Below the pieces are notes generated by a model. It ran no database searches, was not told where the DNA came from, and was given only the letters and a program-made list of their open reading frames with translations. From positions 7,316,001 through 7,380,000 of the forward strand of contig NZ_CP029192.1 of NCBI RefSeq assembly GCF_008642315.1: 64,000 bases of DNA. The letters run 5' to 3'. Origin of the DNA: Streptomyces venezuelae. GTDB lineage: Bacteria > Actinomycetota > Actinomycetes > Streptomycetales > Streptomycetaceae. Numbering within the stretch: position 1 is the first letter of the stretch; every line of letters starts with the position of its first letter. Shown here in pieces: positions 26,217 through 34,030 of this stretch. A program made the translations under genes and the position numbers.

Positions 26217-26709
26217 GCCATGTCCGGCGGCGCGCCCGACGGATGACGCCCCCTCGGCACACAGCGACTCGCACCGCCGAGCCCGCCCTCGTCCCGACCG
26301 CAACGCGAGGACGCAATGCAGCCCCTCCGCCCGGCACAGGCCGGACGCACCTTGTCGGGCACGCCGACGCCGCCCTCCGCCGGGCCCCGCCCGCGGCGAG
26401 GGGGCGCTCCACCGGGCACGCCGACGCCGTCGGCGAGGGTATGGCGCCGCCGAAGGCGCTCCCCTCCGCCCGGTCCCCGCGCCGGGCGCCCCGCGGGCCC
26501 CGCCCCCGCAGTTGGCCCGTGCCCTGAACGTCAGGCGCCGCAGGTCGCCTCCGGGCCGGCCCCGCCGCACCTGGCTCGACAGCAGCAGCTCGCCCTGCCC
26601 AGTGTCGGGGCCGGCCCGAACTCACGGGCGCGGAGGCGCAAGAGACCTGGCCCCGGGCCCCGCCCGGGTGCGTACGCTTCGGCGTGTTGCTTTCGACCTA
26701 CGGAGTTCC
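26217..26709. other. Long gap without a recognisable gene
   Basis: About 490 bp between the terminator and the phosphotransferase-like gene. Open frames run through it on both strands because of the high GC, but none has a family signature, a good ribosome-binding site and a sensible start together. A 16-base direct repeat GGGCACGCCGACGCCG occurs at 26357-26372 and 26414-26429. Nothing else is seen. Confidence 0.5.
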
Positions 26710-27657
26710 GTGACCGCCGCCGTCCTCGCCGCTCTTGCCGCATCCGCCCGTGCCCTTGCCCATCGGCTGCCCGGAGAGGCCTGTGTCTGCGGAAGCGGGG
26801 ACGCCGTGCTCGCGGATCGGACGGATGCCGCCGTCGTCCGGCACGGAGACGTCGTCGCCAAGGCGCATGCCGTGGAGACCGATCCCGCGGACCTCGCCGT
26901 GCGGATGGACGTGGCCGCCCGGATGCCCGGTGTGCTGCTCGCTCCCTCCGCGCCCCGCGCGGCCCGTCTGCACGGGCGGCTCGTCACCTTCTGGCCCCAC
27001 GGCACCCCCGTCGACCGCGACGACCCCGACTCCGCCCCCTGGGAAGCCACCGGCGCTCTCCTCGCCCGGCTCCACGCGGCACCGCTGCCGCGCCTGCTCC
27101 CGCCCATGCGCGGACCCGCCAAGGCGGCCCGTGCCGTGGCGCGGCTGCGCGCCGCCGGACCGCATCCCGCCGCGCCCCCGGTGCTGCGCGCCTGGGCGGC
27201 CCTGCCGTCCTGGGCCCGCGGCGAGGCACCCGCCCCCGGCCCCCGCGCCCTCTGCCACGGCGACCTCCACCTGGGACAGCTCGTGCGCGGTCCCGGCGGG
27301 CGCTGGCTGCTCATCGACGTGGACGACCTCGGGGCGGGCGACCCCGCGTGGGACCTGGCCCGCCCCGCCGCCTGGTTCGCGTGCGGGCTGCTCTCCCCGG
27401 GGGAGTGGACCCGCTTCCTGGACGCCTACCGGGGTGCCGGCGGCCCGGCCGTCCCCGGCAACGGCGCCGACCCCTGGCCCGCCCTGGACATCCCCGCCCG
27501 CGCCCTGACCGTGCAGACCGCGGCACTCGCGATCACCAAGGCCGTCGCGGCCGACCGCGCCCCGGACGAAGTCGAACAGGCCCTGGTGGACGCCTGTGCG
27601 CGGATGAGTGGAGTCGAGGCCCGCCCGCCGGAGTTGGCGCCGGACGCCACGAAGTAG
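26710..27657 (+). CDS. Aminoglycoside phosphotransferase-like kinase
   Basis: A 315-residue protein of the APH/choline kinase fold. The catalytic loop reads LCHGDLHLGQLVRG, where the usual Asn after the Asp-Leu-His segment is Gln, and the metal-binding segment is LIDVDDLGAGDPAWDLARP. The N-lobe holds VVRHGDVVAKAHA with the likely ATP lysine. It could phosphorylate a small alcohol or sugar; resistance is not implied. The GTG at 26710 has CGGAG five bases upstream; the frame is open further up to 26155 without a site for initiation. A zinc-ribbon gene follows 69 bases later. Confidence 0.75.
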   Translation: MTAAVLAALAASARALAHRLPGEACVCGSGDAVLADRTDAAVVRHGDVVAKAHAVETDPADLAVRMDVAARMPGVLLAPSAPRAARLHGRLVTFWPHGTPVDRDDPDSAPWEATGALLARLHAAPLPRLLPPMRGPAKAARAVARLRAAGPHPAAPPVLRAWAALPSWARGEAPAPGPRALCHGDLHLGQLVRGPGGRWLLIDVDDLGAGDPAWDLARPAAWFACGLLSPGEWTRFLDAYRGAGGPAVPGNGADPWPALDIPARALTVQTAALAITKAVAADRAPDEVEQALVDACARMSGVEARPPELAPDATK

Positions 27658-27726
27658 GGTGCAACGCACCGAAGCCGGGCAGTCTCCCGGCGAAGCAGTC
27701 ACCACCGGCGAGGAGTTGAGCCGTCC

Positions 27727-28029
27727 ATGCAGTGCCCCAAGTGTCACGCACCGATGCACACGTACAACCGCAATGGCGTCCAGATCGAGCAGTGCAACGG
27801 CTGCCGCGGGATATTCCTGGACTACGGCGAGCTGGAGTCCCTGACCCGTCTGGAGGCCCAGTGGGGCCAGCAGCCTCCGCCGCCGCCCGCCCCGCCGGCC
27901 GCCCCCCAGGGCTACCCTGCCGCCCAGGCCCCCGCCTGGGGCGCCCCGCACGGCGGTCACGGTGGCCACGGCGGTCACTACGGCCACAAGCGGCACAAGA
28001 GCTTCGGGCACATGCTCTTCTCCTCCTGA
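27727..28029 (+). CDS. TFIIB-type zinc-ribbon protein (100 aa)
   Basis: A zf-TFIIB family protein. The N-terminal 45 residues hold two CxxC-type knuckles, MQCPKCHAPM and QCNGCRGIFLDYGELE, which should bind one zinc ion. The C-terminal half is Pro/Ala-rich and then His/Gly-rich (repeated HGGHGG and HKRHKS), giving a possible second metal-binding tail. Function unknown. GAGGAGTTGAGCCGTCC precedes the ATG. A terminator follows. Confidence 0.85.
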   Translation: MQCPKCHAPMHTYNRNGVQIEQCNGCRGIFLDYGELESLTRLEAQWGQQPPPPPAPPAAPQGYPAAQAPAWGAPHGGHGGHGGHYGHKRHKSFGHMLFSS

Positions 28030-28040
28030 CCGGAGGAACG

Positions 28041-28076
28041 ACGAAGCCCCGGCTGTGGGAACGGCCGGGGCTTCGT
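28041..28076. terminator. Terminator between zinc-ribbon gene and tRNA cluster
   Basis: ACGAAGCCCCGGC (28041-28053) pairs with GCCGGGGCTTCGT (28064-28076), a perfect 13-bp stem. It lies between the plus-strand zinc-ribbon gene and the 3' end of the minus-strand tRNA cluster, so it may serve both strands. Confidence 0.8.
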
Positions 28077-28084
28077 GTGGATGG

Positions 28085-28156
28085 TGCGCGATACTGGGAT
28101 TGAACCAGTGACCTCTTCCGTGTCAGGGAAGCGCTCTCCCGCTGAGCTAATCGCGC
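28085..28156 (-). tRNA. tRNA-Val (anticodon GAC), copy 1
   Basis: A 72-nt cloverleaf on the minus strand: acceptor GCGCGAT/ATCGCGC with discriminator A, D-arm with AGCTCAGCGGGAGAGC, anticodon stem CTTCC/GGAAG with loop CTGACAC (anticodon GAC), and T-loop GGTTCAATCC. CCA is not encoded. It reads GUC and GUU valine codons. Last of five tRNA genes in transcription order. Confidence 0.95.
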
Positions 28157-28185
28157 AGGTAAACCTGCGTGTGCTGCGTACTGCG

Positions 28186-28257
28186 TGCGCGATACTGGGA
28201 TTGAACCAGTGACCTCTTCCGTGTCAGGGAAGCGCTCTCCCGCTGAGCTAATCGCGC
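28186..28257 (-). tRNA. tRNA-Val (anticodon GAC), copy 2
   Basis: Identical in sequence to the copy at 28085-28156, 29 bp upstream of it. The 10 bases flanking its 3' end (CTGCGTGCGC on the plus strand) are shared with copy 3, as expected from tandem duplication. Confidence 0.95.
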
Positions 28258-28316
28258 GGGGATCCTTGCGGACCGGATCTTCGGTTGTGCTGTGCTGCCA
28301 GCCGAGCTGGGCTGCG

Positions 28317-28388
28317 TGCGCGATACTGGGATTGAACCAGTGACCTCTTCCGTGTCAGGGAAGCGCTCTCCCGCTGAGCTAATCGCGC
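28317..28388 (-). tRNA. tRNA-Val (anticodon GAC), copy 3
   Basis: Third identical tRNA-Val(GAC) gene, 59 bp upstream of copy 2 and four bp from the tRNA-Cys gene. Confidence 0.95.
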
Positions 28389-28392
28389 TTGG

Positions 28393-28463
28393 AGGTGGAG
28401 ACGGGATTTGAACCCGTGTAGACGGCTTTGCAGGCCGTTGCCTCGCCTCTCGGCCACTCCACC
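28393..28463 (-). tRNA. tRNA-Cys (anticodon GCA)
   Basis: A 71-nt cloverleaf: acceptor GGTGGAG/CTCCACC, D-arm GGCCGAGAGGC, anticodon stem ACGGC/GCCGT with loop CTGCAAA (anticodon GCA), and T-loop GGTTCAAATCC. It is the second gene of the cluster in transcription order. Confidence 0.95.
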
Positions 28464-28503
28464 AGGAGTATGAGGGTTCGGGAAGATCCCCCACTTTCCT
28501 GCG

Positions 28504-28576
28504 AGCGGACGACCAGGTTCGAACTGGCGACCTCAACCTTGGCAAGGTTGCGCTCTACCAACTGAGCTACGTCCGC
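28504..28576 (-). tRNA. tRNA-Gly (anticodon GCC)
   Basis: A 73-nt cloverleaf: acceptor GCGGACG/CGTCCGC, D-arm AGCTCAGTTGGTAGAGC, anticodon stem CAACC/GGTTG with loop TTGCCAA (anticodon GCC), T-loop GGTTCGAACC. First gene of the cluster, 42 bp downstream of a good promoter. Confidence 0.95.
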
Positions 28577-28618
28577 TTGTCTTTCCCGTTCCGCTTGCGC
28601 GTCCCGGCGACGTGTTGA

Positions 28619-28646
28619 ACTCTAGCGGATTCCTGGGCCAGTACAA
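28619..28646 (-). promoter_or_regulatory. Promoter of the tRNA cluster
   Basis: On the minus strand, TTGTAC (28646-28641) and TAGAGT (28624-28619) are separated by 16 bases and lie just upstream of tRNA-Gly. The five tRNA genes on this strand are probably cut from one transcript. Confidence 0.65.
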
Positions 28647-28708
28647 AAACGCGTTTGCGCAGCGTGCTGCGCTGTCCCTGGTCCGGGGCGCCGTCGGCAC
28701 ACCGGTCA

Positions 28709-28714
28709 TAGACT
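28709..28714 (+). promoter_or_regulatory. -10 box of a leaderless pabB transcript
   Basis: TAGACT ends eight bases before the GTG at 28722, and there is no Shine-Dalgarno sequence between them, so the mRNA probably begins at the start codon. No clear -35 box is seen. Confidence 0.5.
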
Positions 28715-28721
28715 CGCAGCC

Positions 28722-29789
28722 GTGCACAACCCCCCTCTGACATCGTCCCCCGCGCTCCCTCCCATGGCGCGCTTCGGCGGCCTCGTGGCCACCGGGCTAC
28801 GCGATGTGACCAGCGATCCCGCGGCCCTGGACTCCACCGGCTTCTGGGCGGTGTCCGCGGATTTCGAGGGCGGCACGGTCTGCGCCCGCTTCGACGACGT
28901 GCGCGAGCAGGCCGTGCCCGCCCCCGTCCCCGGCGGCTGGCACGGTCCCGCCGCCGGGGACTGGACGTCGTCCCTCGACCGGGCCGCGTACACGGAAGGC
29001 GTGCGGCGGGTCCGCGCCCACATAGCCGCCGGCGAGGTCTACCAGGCCAACCTCTGCCGCGTCCTGTCCGCGCCCGTCCCCGCCGACGCCGACGTGGACG
29101 CCCTGACCGCCCTCCTCGCGCGCGGGAACCCCGCCCCGTACGCGGGAACGATCCGGCTGCCCGAGCACGGCGTGGAGCTCGCCACCGCCTCTCCCGAGCT
29201 GTTCCTGCGCCGCGACGGGCGCCGCGTGGAGTCGGGCCCCATTAAGGGCACGGGCCGTACCGAGGCGGACCTCCTGGAGAAGGACTACGCGGAGAACGTC
29301 ATGATCGTGGACCTCGTCCGCAACGACCTCGGACGCGTCTGCGCCACCGGCTCCGTCACCGTCCCCGAGCTCTGCGTGGTCGAGAAGCACCCCGGGCTCG
29401 TCCACCTCGTCTCCACCGTCGCCGGCGAGCTGCCCCCCGGGGCGGGCTGGCCGGAGCTGTTCGACGCGGCGTTCCCGCCGGGCTCCGTCACCGGCGCCCC
29501 CAAGTCCAGCGCCCTGCGGATCATCGACGAGCTGGAGACGGCGCCGCGCGGCCCGTACTGCGGCGGCATCGGCTGGGTCGACGCCGACCGGGGGAGGGGA
29601 GAGCTCGCCGTAGGGATCCGTACCTTCTGGATCGACCGGGGCGAGGGGGTCCTGCGCTTCGGGACCGGAGCGGGCATCACCTGGGGCTCGGACCCCGAGG
29701 GGGAGTGGCGGGAGACCGAGCTGAAGGCCGCGCGACTGCTGGCGGTAGCGTCGGGGACGTACGAAGCGAGCGGAGGAGACCCCACGTGA
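28722..29789 (+). CDS. pabB: Aminodeoxychorismate synthase component I
   Basis: A 355-residue chorismate-binding enzyme that, with a glutaminase subunit, aminates chorismate to 4-amino-4-deoxychorismate for folate. The chorismate-binding domain signatures are present: GEVYQANLCR, the ESGPIKGTGRT catalytic segment, VDLVRNDLGRVC, and FPPGSVTGAPK. The N-terminal domain is shorter than in TrpE. It ends with a GTGA overlap onto the lyase gene pabC, which makes the PabB rather than anthranilate-synthase reading the best one. Start GTG, probably leaderless. Confidence 0.9.
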   Translation: MHNPPLTSSPALPPMARFGGLVATGLRDVTSDPAALDSTGFWAVSADFEGGTVCARFDDVREQAVPAPVPGGWHGPAAGDWTSSLDRAAYTEGVRRVRAHIAAGEVYQANLCRVLSAPVPADADVDALTALLARGNPAPYAGTIRLPEHGVELATASPELFLRRDGRRVESGPIKGTGRTEADLLEKDYAENVMIVDLVRNDLGRVCATGSVTVPELCVVEKHPGLVHLVSTVAGELPPGAGWPELFDAAFPPGSVTGAPKSSALRIIDELETAPRGPYCGGIGWVDADRGRGELAVGIRTFWIDRGEGVLRFGTGAGITWGSDPEGEWRETELKAARLLAVASGTYEASGGDPT

Positions 29790-30607
29790 AGATCTGGCTC
29801 AATGGCGGGCTGCAGGACCTCGACGACGCCCGCGTCTCCGTGCTCGACCACGGGCTGACGGTGGGCGACGGCATCTTCGAGACGGTGAAGTCGGCCGAGG
29901 GCCGCCCCTTCGCCCTGACCCGCCACCTGGCCAGGCTCGCGCAGTCGGCGCGCGGCCTCGGACTGCCCGAGCCGGACCTCGACGAGGTGCGCGACGCCTG
30001 CGCCGCCGTCCTCGACGCCAACCCGCTCCCGCTGGGCCGGCTCAGGATCACCTATACCGGCGGCCTCTCGCCGCTCGGCTCCGACCGCGGCGACCAGGGC
30101 ACCACGCTCGTCGTCGCCCTCGGCGAGGCCAAGCGACGCCCTGACACCACCGCGGTGATCACCGTGCCCTGGACCCGCAACGAACGCGGCGCCCTGACCG
30201 GTCTGAAGACCACCTCGTACGCGGAGAACGTCGTGGCCCTGGCCCGCGCGCACGAACACGGCGCCACGGAAGCCCTCTTCGCCAACACCGTCGGACAGCT
30301 CTGCGAGGGCACGGGGTCCAACGTCTTCGTCGTGCTCGACGGCGAGATCCACACCCCGCCGGTCGCCTCCGGCTGCCTCGCGGGCATCACGCGCGCGCTG
30401 GCCGTCGAGTGGACGGGCGCACGCGAGAGTGACCTGCCCCTGGACGTCCTGGACCGCGCGGACGAGGTCTTCCTCACGTCGACCCTGCGCGACGTCCAGA
30501 GCGTCCACCGCGTCGACGAGCGCGAACTGCCCGCCGCGCCGGGCCCGGTGACCGCCAAGGCGATGCGGATCTTCGACGAGCGGGCCGCCGACGACCTGGA
30601 TCCCTGA
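29786..30607 (+). CDS. pabC: Aminodeoxychorismate lyase (class IV aminotransferase fold)
   Basis: A 273-residue PLP enzyme of fold type IV that releases pyruvate from aminodeoxychorismate to give p-aminobenzoate. The PLP lysine sits in GLKTTSYAENVVA, the start KIWLNGGLQDLDDARVSVLDHGLTVGDGIFET is typical, and EGTGSNVFVVLDG and TSTLRDVQSV are conserved ends of the fold. The GTG at 29786 overlaps the pabB stop and has GGAGGAG upstream, so the two steps are translationally coupled. A branched-chain aminotransferase-like activity is an alternative but less likely in this context. Confidence 0.88.
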   Translation: MKIWLNGGLQDLDDARVSVLDHGLTVGDGIFETVKSAEGRPFALTRHLARLAQSARGLGLPEPDLDEVRDACAAVLDANPLPLGRLRITYTGGLSPLGSDRGDQGTTLVVALGEAKRRPDTTAVITVPWTRNERGALTGLKTTSYAENVVALARAHEHGATEALFANTVGQLCEGTGSNVFVVLDGEIHTPPVASGCLAGITRALAVEWTGARESDLPLDVLDRADEVFLTSTLRDVQSVHRVDERELPAAPGPVTAKAMRIFDERAADDLDP

Positions 30608-30660
30608 TCCCGGGGAAACCCCGGTGACGGTACGGGCCGGGTGCGGGTAGAACCAGAGGG

Positions 30661-31485
30661 ATGACCACGACCCTGCGGCCGACCGGGCCGCTTCAGCAGG
30701 GCGCCGACGGCGCCAAGGCGCGTACGTACGACGTCTGCGTCAACAGCCGTCCCGTGGGGTCCATAGGCCTCGCCACCCACGAGGTCTTCGGCCCCCGCGT
30801 CTGCCGCCTCCACGACCTGCGGATCGCGGAGCCGGACCGCAGGCGCGGCCGCGGCACGGTCGCGGCGCTGGCCGCCGAGGAGGTGGCGCGCGGCTGGGGA
30901 TGCGCGCGCATCGAGACGACCGTCCCCGCCGACGCGGCGGCCGCGCTGCGGCTCGTCACGGCGCTCGGTTACGTGGAGCGCAGCCGCCGCCTGACGAAGC
31001 CGCTGACGGGCCCGTTGCCCGAGCTGCCCGCGGGTACGGAGGGGCGGCCGATGACGGAGGCCGAGGCGGGGCCGTGGCTGGTGCGCGCCAAGGAGCTCTA
31101 CGCGAGCACCTGGACGGACCGCGGCCTGCCCGAGGACGAGGCGCGCGCGAAGGCCGAGGCCGACCATGCCCGTGCCCTCCCGCGCGGCCTCGCGACGCCC
31201 GACACATGGCTGAGCGTCCTCACGCACCACGGCACCCAGGTGGGCACGCTGTGGCTGTCCGTGGCCGACGGCGACGCGTTCGTCTACGACGTCGCGGTCG
31301 ACGCCGAGCACCGCGGGCACGGGCACGGGCGGTCCCTCATGCACCTGGCGGAGGCACAGGGCCGCGCGGCGGGCCGCGACCGCATCGGCCTCAACGTCCT
31401 CTCCGACAACACTCCGGCCCTGAACCTGTACGCGTCGCTCGGCTACGAACCGGCGTCGTACTACTTCTGCAAACCCCTCATCTAG
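30661..31485 (+). CDS. Tandem-domain GNAT acetyltransferase (274 aa)
   Basis: Two GNAT-like domains in one chain. The first (residues about 20-115) has LHDLRIAEPDRRRGRGTVAALAAEE, the second (about 125-274) has VYDVAVDAEHRGHGHGRSLMHLAEAQGR and NTPALNLYASLGYEPASYY. Both acetyl-CoA-binding loops look intact, the second more typical. Substrate unknown. A TAGAAC box at 30646-30651 and AGAGGG just before the ATG give a short or absent leader. Confidence 0.82.
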   Translation: MTTTLRPTGPLQQGADGAKARTYDVCVNSRPVGSIGLATHEVFGPRVCRLHDLRIAEPDRRRGRGTVAALAAEEVARGWGCARIETTVPADAAAALRLVTALGYVERSRRLTKPLTGPLPELPAGTEGRPMTEAEAGPWLVRAKELYASTWTDRGLPEDEARAKAEADHARALPRGLATPDTWLSVLTHHGTQVGTLWLSVADGDAFVYDVAVDAEHRGHGHGRSLMHLAEAQGRAAGRDRIGLNVLSDNTPALNLYASLGYEPASYYFCKPLI

Positions 31486-31507
31486 GAGGCGCGTGGAGGG
31501 GCGTCCC

Positions 31508-32038
31508 TCAGGAGGAGGCGTCCGCCGCGAGGAGGCGGTCGGTGATCTCCTCGACGCGCTCGCGCAGGCCCTCCTGGCTCTTGCCGCCGTCCAGGCGCTC
31601 GCCGCCGACGACGTACGTGGGCGTGCCGGTGACGCCGATGGCCTTGCCCTCGGCCTGGTCGGCGTCGACGATCAGGATGTGCCGTCCGTCGATGAGGGCG
31701 GTGTCGAACTCCTCCGCGTCCAGACCGAGTTCGCGGGCGGTGTCCACCAGGTGGGCCTCGCCCTTGCGGTCGAGGTCCTCGACCCCGGCGAGCGCGGCCT
31801 CCACGTACGGCCACCCCTTGCCCTGCTCGAAGGCCTCCTCGGCGGCCTGGGCGGCGGCGAAGGAGTGCTTGTGCTTCTCGAGGGGGAAGTGCCGCAGGCG
31901 CAGCTCGACCCGGTCGCCGTAGCGGGCGCGCAGGGCGCGCACGTCGTCGAGGGCGGTGCGGCAGTCGGGGCACTGCAGCTCGCACCAGACGTCGATGACG
32001 ACGGGACGGGCGGGGCGGTCGGCAGGGGAGTCGCTCAT
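31508..32038 (-). CDS. DsbA/FrnE-like thioredoxin-fold oxidoreductase
   Basis: A 176-residue DsbA-family protein. The redox motif is CPDC in VWCELQCPDCRTALDD near the N-terminus, followed by the helical insertion and the cis-Pro loop VTGTPTYVVGG. There is no signal peptide, so it probably acts in the cytosol on thiols. The ATG at 32038 is preferred over one 36 bases further up because it places the first strand directly at the N-terminus, and the promoter-like GAGACT lies just upstream. Confidence 0.85.
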   Translation of the reverse strand: MSDSPADRPARPVVIDVWCELQCPDCRTALDDVRALRARYGDRVELRLRHFPLEKHKHSFAAAQAAEEAFEQGKGWPYVEAALAGVEDLDRKGEAHLVDTARELGLDAEEFDTALIDGRHILIVDADQAEGKAIGVTGTPTYVVGGERLDGGKSQEGLRERVEEITDRLLAADASS

Positions 32039-32264
32039 GGGCACAGTCTCCCAGCCCGGAGATCCGCTCCCCAACCGGGAGAGGGCCTCGCCACCGGGAC
32101 AGGACCTCGCCGACCGGCACCTGCGGAGGAGCCCCGACCCCTAGATGACCCGGAAATGTCCCTGAGGTCCGCTCCGGACATGGCTCAGCGGTGCCCACCC
32201 GGTGCAGGATGGAAGGGACGACAGCGTCTTTTCCCGACGTACGCCTGCATGCCTGGAGGACCGG

Positions 32265-32711
32265 ATGATTGCCGAGACCGTCTGTTCCGCCGTGTCCGCG
32301 GCCGGGCTCGGCATCGCCGCGGTCATGGCCTACCGCAAGCGTTTCCTGCCCGCCGCCCGCCTCGCCGCGTACGCACTGGTTCCGATAGGCCTGGTGCTGA
32401 CGGGAGTCGTGGGCTGGGCGGCGGACACGGCGTTCAGCCTCAAGGCGTGGGTCGGCTTCGGTGTGCTCGGCGCGGCCTGGCTGATGTTCCTGGGCACGCG
32501 CGCCGTGGAGCGCCGCAGCAGCGGCACCCGCAAGGAGCGCAAGGCCGCGAAGGCCGCCCAGCGCGAGGCGGTCGCCCCGGCCGCCTCGGCCCCCTCGCTG
32601 GGCGGCAGCACCCGGCAGGCCGCGGCCCGGCCCGCGGCCGAGCCGCGGTCGGCCGCGCCCGCCGAGGACTTCAGCGACATCGAGGCCATCCTGAAGAAGC
32701 ACGGCATCTGA
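32265..32711 (+). CDS. Membrane protein of unknown function (148 aa)
   Basis: No named family is recognised. Three hydrophobic helices occupy the first 80 residues (VCSAVSAAGLGIAAVMAY, AAYALVPIGLVLTGVVGWAA, WVGFGVLGAAWLMFLGTRA). They are followed by a basic stretch (GTRKERKAAKAAQRE), a flexible Ala/Pro segment, and a conserved-looking acidic end, EDFSDIEAILKKHGI. ATG at 32265 has CTGGAGGACCGG directly before it. An in-frame upstream ATG at 32202 lacks a ribosome-binding site. Confidence 0.7.
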   Translation: MIAETVCSAVSAAGLGIAAVMAYRKRFLPAARLAAYALVPIGLVLTGVVGWAADTAFSLKAWVGFGVLGAAWLMFLGTRAVERRSSGTRKERKAAKAAQREAVAPAASAPSLGGSTRQAAARPAAEPRSAAPAEDFSDIEAILKKHGI

Positions 32712-32934
32712 CGGCGACCGCCACGGCCCCCGCCTCGCGCCGCGCCGCCTGCGCGACTCCCTCGTTCGTGTACGGACGGGGCGGCCGCGCCGCATGGCTG
32801 TAGCGGCCCCGCGAGCGGGGCGGGAACGTGCCCGGCGCTGGACTTATCCCTGTTCACGGGTCCCGGCGAACTCCCGCTTCGACCGGGCGTGTTGGTCGGC
32901 AACCGGCTCGCGGCTGCGTCATCATCACGACGAG

Positions 32935-33183
32935 ATGCTTGACACCACCAAAGAGGGCGATGCCGCCCCGTCGGACGACGGCGGAAACACGGCACCGGCC
33001 CATGAGCGACGACCTGCGGCCGCGGAGCGGCACGCCACCGACGGCGAAGCGGAGCTGCCCCACGGTGCCGAGGAACGGCAGGGGTGCCTCTTCGCCCTCT
33101 CCCAGCCACCCTTGATGATCTTCCTGGCGGTGATCAGCACCTTGATCCTGGTGGCCACGCTCCACGACCTGCTGCTGCTCTAG
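32935..33183 (+). CDS. Small tail-anchored membrane protein (82 aa)
   Basis: Unknown function. A polar, acidic, Ala-rich N-terminal part of about 55 residues precedes a single C-terminal helix, LMIFLAVISTLILVATLHDLLLL, which ends at the stop, so it looks like a tail-anchored protein. The TAG stop codon lies in the CTAG that borders a MITE-like insertion. The start is uncertain: the frame is open to 32794; I chose ATG at 32935, which has only a weak GACGAG site. Confidence 0.5.
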   Translation: MLDTTKEGDAAPSDDGGNTAPAHERRPAAAERHATDGEAELPHGAEERQGCLFALSQPPLMIFLAVISTLILVATLHDLLLL

Positions 33184-33389
33184 GGCCTGTGTCGGAAGTC
33201 CCGTCGTTCGCCCGGAGGGCGGGCCCGGCGGCGTCCGGTGCGTGCGATCGCAAGGCGGAGGGTCGCCCCGATACTGGTTGTATCGGGGCGATCCGACAAC
33301 GCGGCTGGGGGTCCCCCCGCGCCCTTCAGGCGTGGGGGAGTGCGTGCCGGGCGTCGCCGGGCAGGCGGGACTTCCGACAGAGGCCCTAG
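33180..33389. mobile_element. MITE-like element with 20-bp TIRs and CTAG target duplication
   Basis: GGCCTGTGTCGGAAGTCCCG (33184-33203) and CGGGACTTCCGACAGAGGCC (33366-33385) are inverted copies with one mismatch in 20. They bound a 202-bp non-coding element and are flanked on both sides by CTAG (33180-33183 and 33386-33389), a likely target-site duplication. A perfect inner hairpin, TCGCCCCGATAC/GTATCGGGGCGA with a 5-base loop, lies at 33263-33291. There is no transposase. The TIR and CTAG duplication suggest mobilisation by an IS5-family type transposase; that assignment is inference. Confidence 0.75.
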
Positions 33390-33955
33390 GAGACGCTCTG
33401 CTCCGAGGCCTCCTTGCGGCGCGCGCGGTACGCGGCGACGTGCAGGCGGTTGCCGCAGGTGCGGCTGTCGCAGTAGCGGCGCGATCGGTTGCGCGAGAGG
33501 TCGACGAACGCGTGCCGGCAGTCCGGTGCCTCGCAGCGCCGCAGCCGCTCCTGCTCGCCCGCGACCACGAAGAACGCGAGGGCCATCCCGCAGTCCGCCG
33601 CCAGGTGGTCCGCGACGGACGCGCCGGGTGCGAAGTAGTGGATGTGCCAGTCGTAGCCGTCGTGGTCGGTGAGGCGCGGTGTGGTGCCGGCCCGTGCGAT
33701 CAGGTCGTTGAGGATCGTGGAGGCGGCCTGCGGTTCGGGGTGCGCGAAGACCTCGCCGAAGCGGGCGCGGATGCGGTGCACATCGGCGAGGTCACCCTCC
33801 GAAAGCGCCCCGACGTCGCTCACGGCGTGGCTCTGTACGAAATCGCCGAGCGCCGCCACGTTCGCGAGCCCGTCCGTGCCGTTCGTCTCCGGTGCGGTGT
33901 TCACCAGATCGACCACGGCGTCGAGAGAACACCGGGTGTCGTGGGTGATCAGCAC
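33386..33955 (-). CDS. CGNR zinc-finger (ABATE-domain) transcription factor
   Basis: A 189-residue protein with the ABATE plus CGNR arrangement. The C-terminal zinc finger is clear: RRCEAPDCRHAFVDLSRNRSRRYCDSRTCGNR (residues about 140-172), with Cys pairs and the CGNR motif that gives the family its name; it is presumed to bind DNA. The N-terminal domain should be a sensor. The GTG at 33955 with GGGAG eight bases upstream is better than the ATG at 34033. The stop TAG is supplied by the CTAG at the right edge of the MITE-like element. Confidence 0.82.
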   Translation of the reverse strand: MLITHDTRCSLDAVVDLVNTAPETNGTDGLANVAALGDFVQSHAVSDVGALSEGDLADVHRIRARFGEVFAHPEPQAASTILNDLIARAGTTPRLTDHDGYDWHIHYFAPGASVADHLAADCGMALAFFVVAGEQERLRRCEAPDCRHAFVDLSRNRSRRYCDSRTCGNRLHVAAYRARRKEASEQSVS

Positions 33956-34030
33956 GATTTGCTCCCTGGCCTGGGGGTCGGGCCGGTGCCCGCCGATGCT
34001 GGCCGATGCTAGCGGTTTCGCCAGGAGACG

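Noticed and set aside
25678..26625. Minus-strand frame opposite the small-protein region (315 codons)
   Set aside because: Low-complexity Arg/Gly/Ala product, crosses a strong terminator and the 67-residue gene, no initiation site.
26155..26709. Extended phosphotransferase-like protein starting at 26155
   Set aside because: The extra N-terminus would be Arg/Pro-rich with no domain, and a terminator hairpin lies at 26183-26216 in the same stretch. The GTG at 26710 has a good ribosome-binding site.
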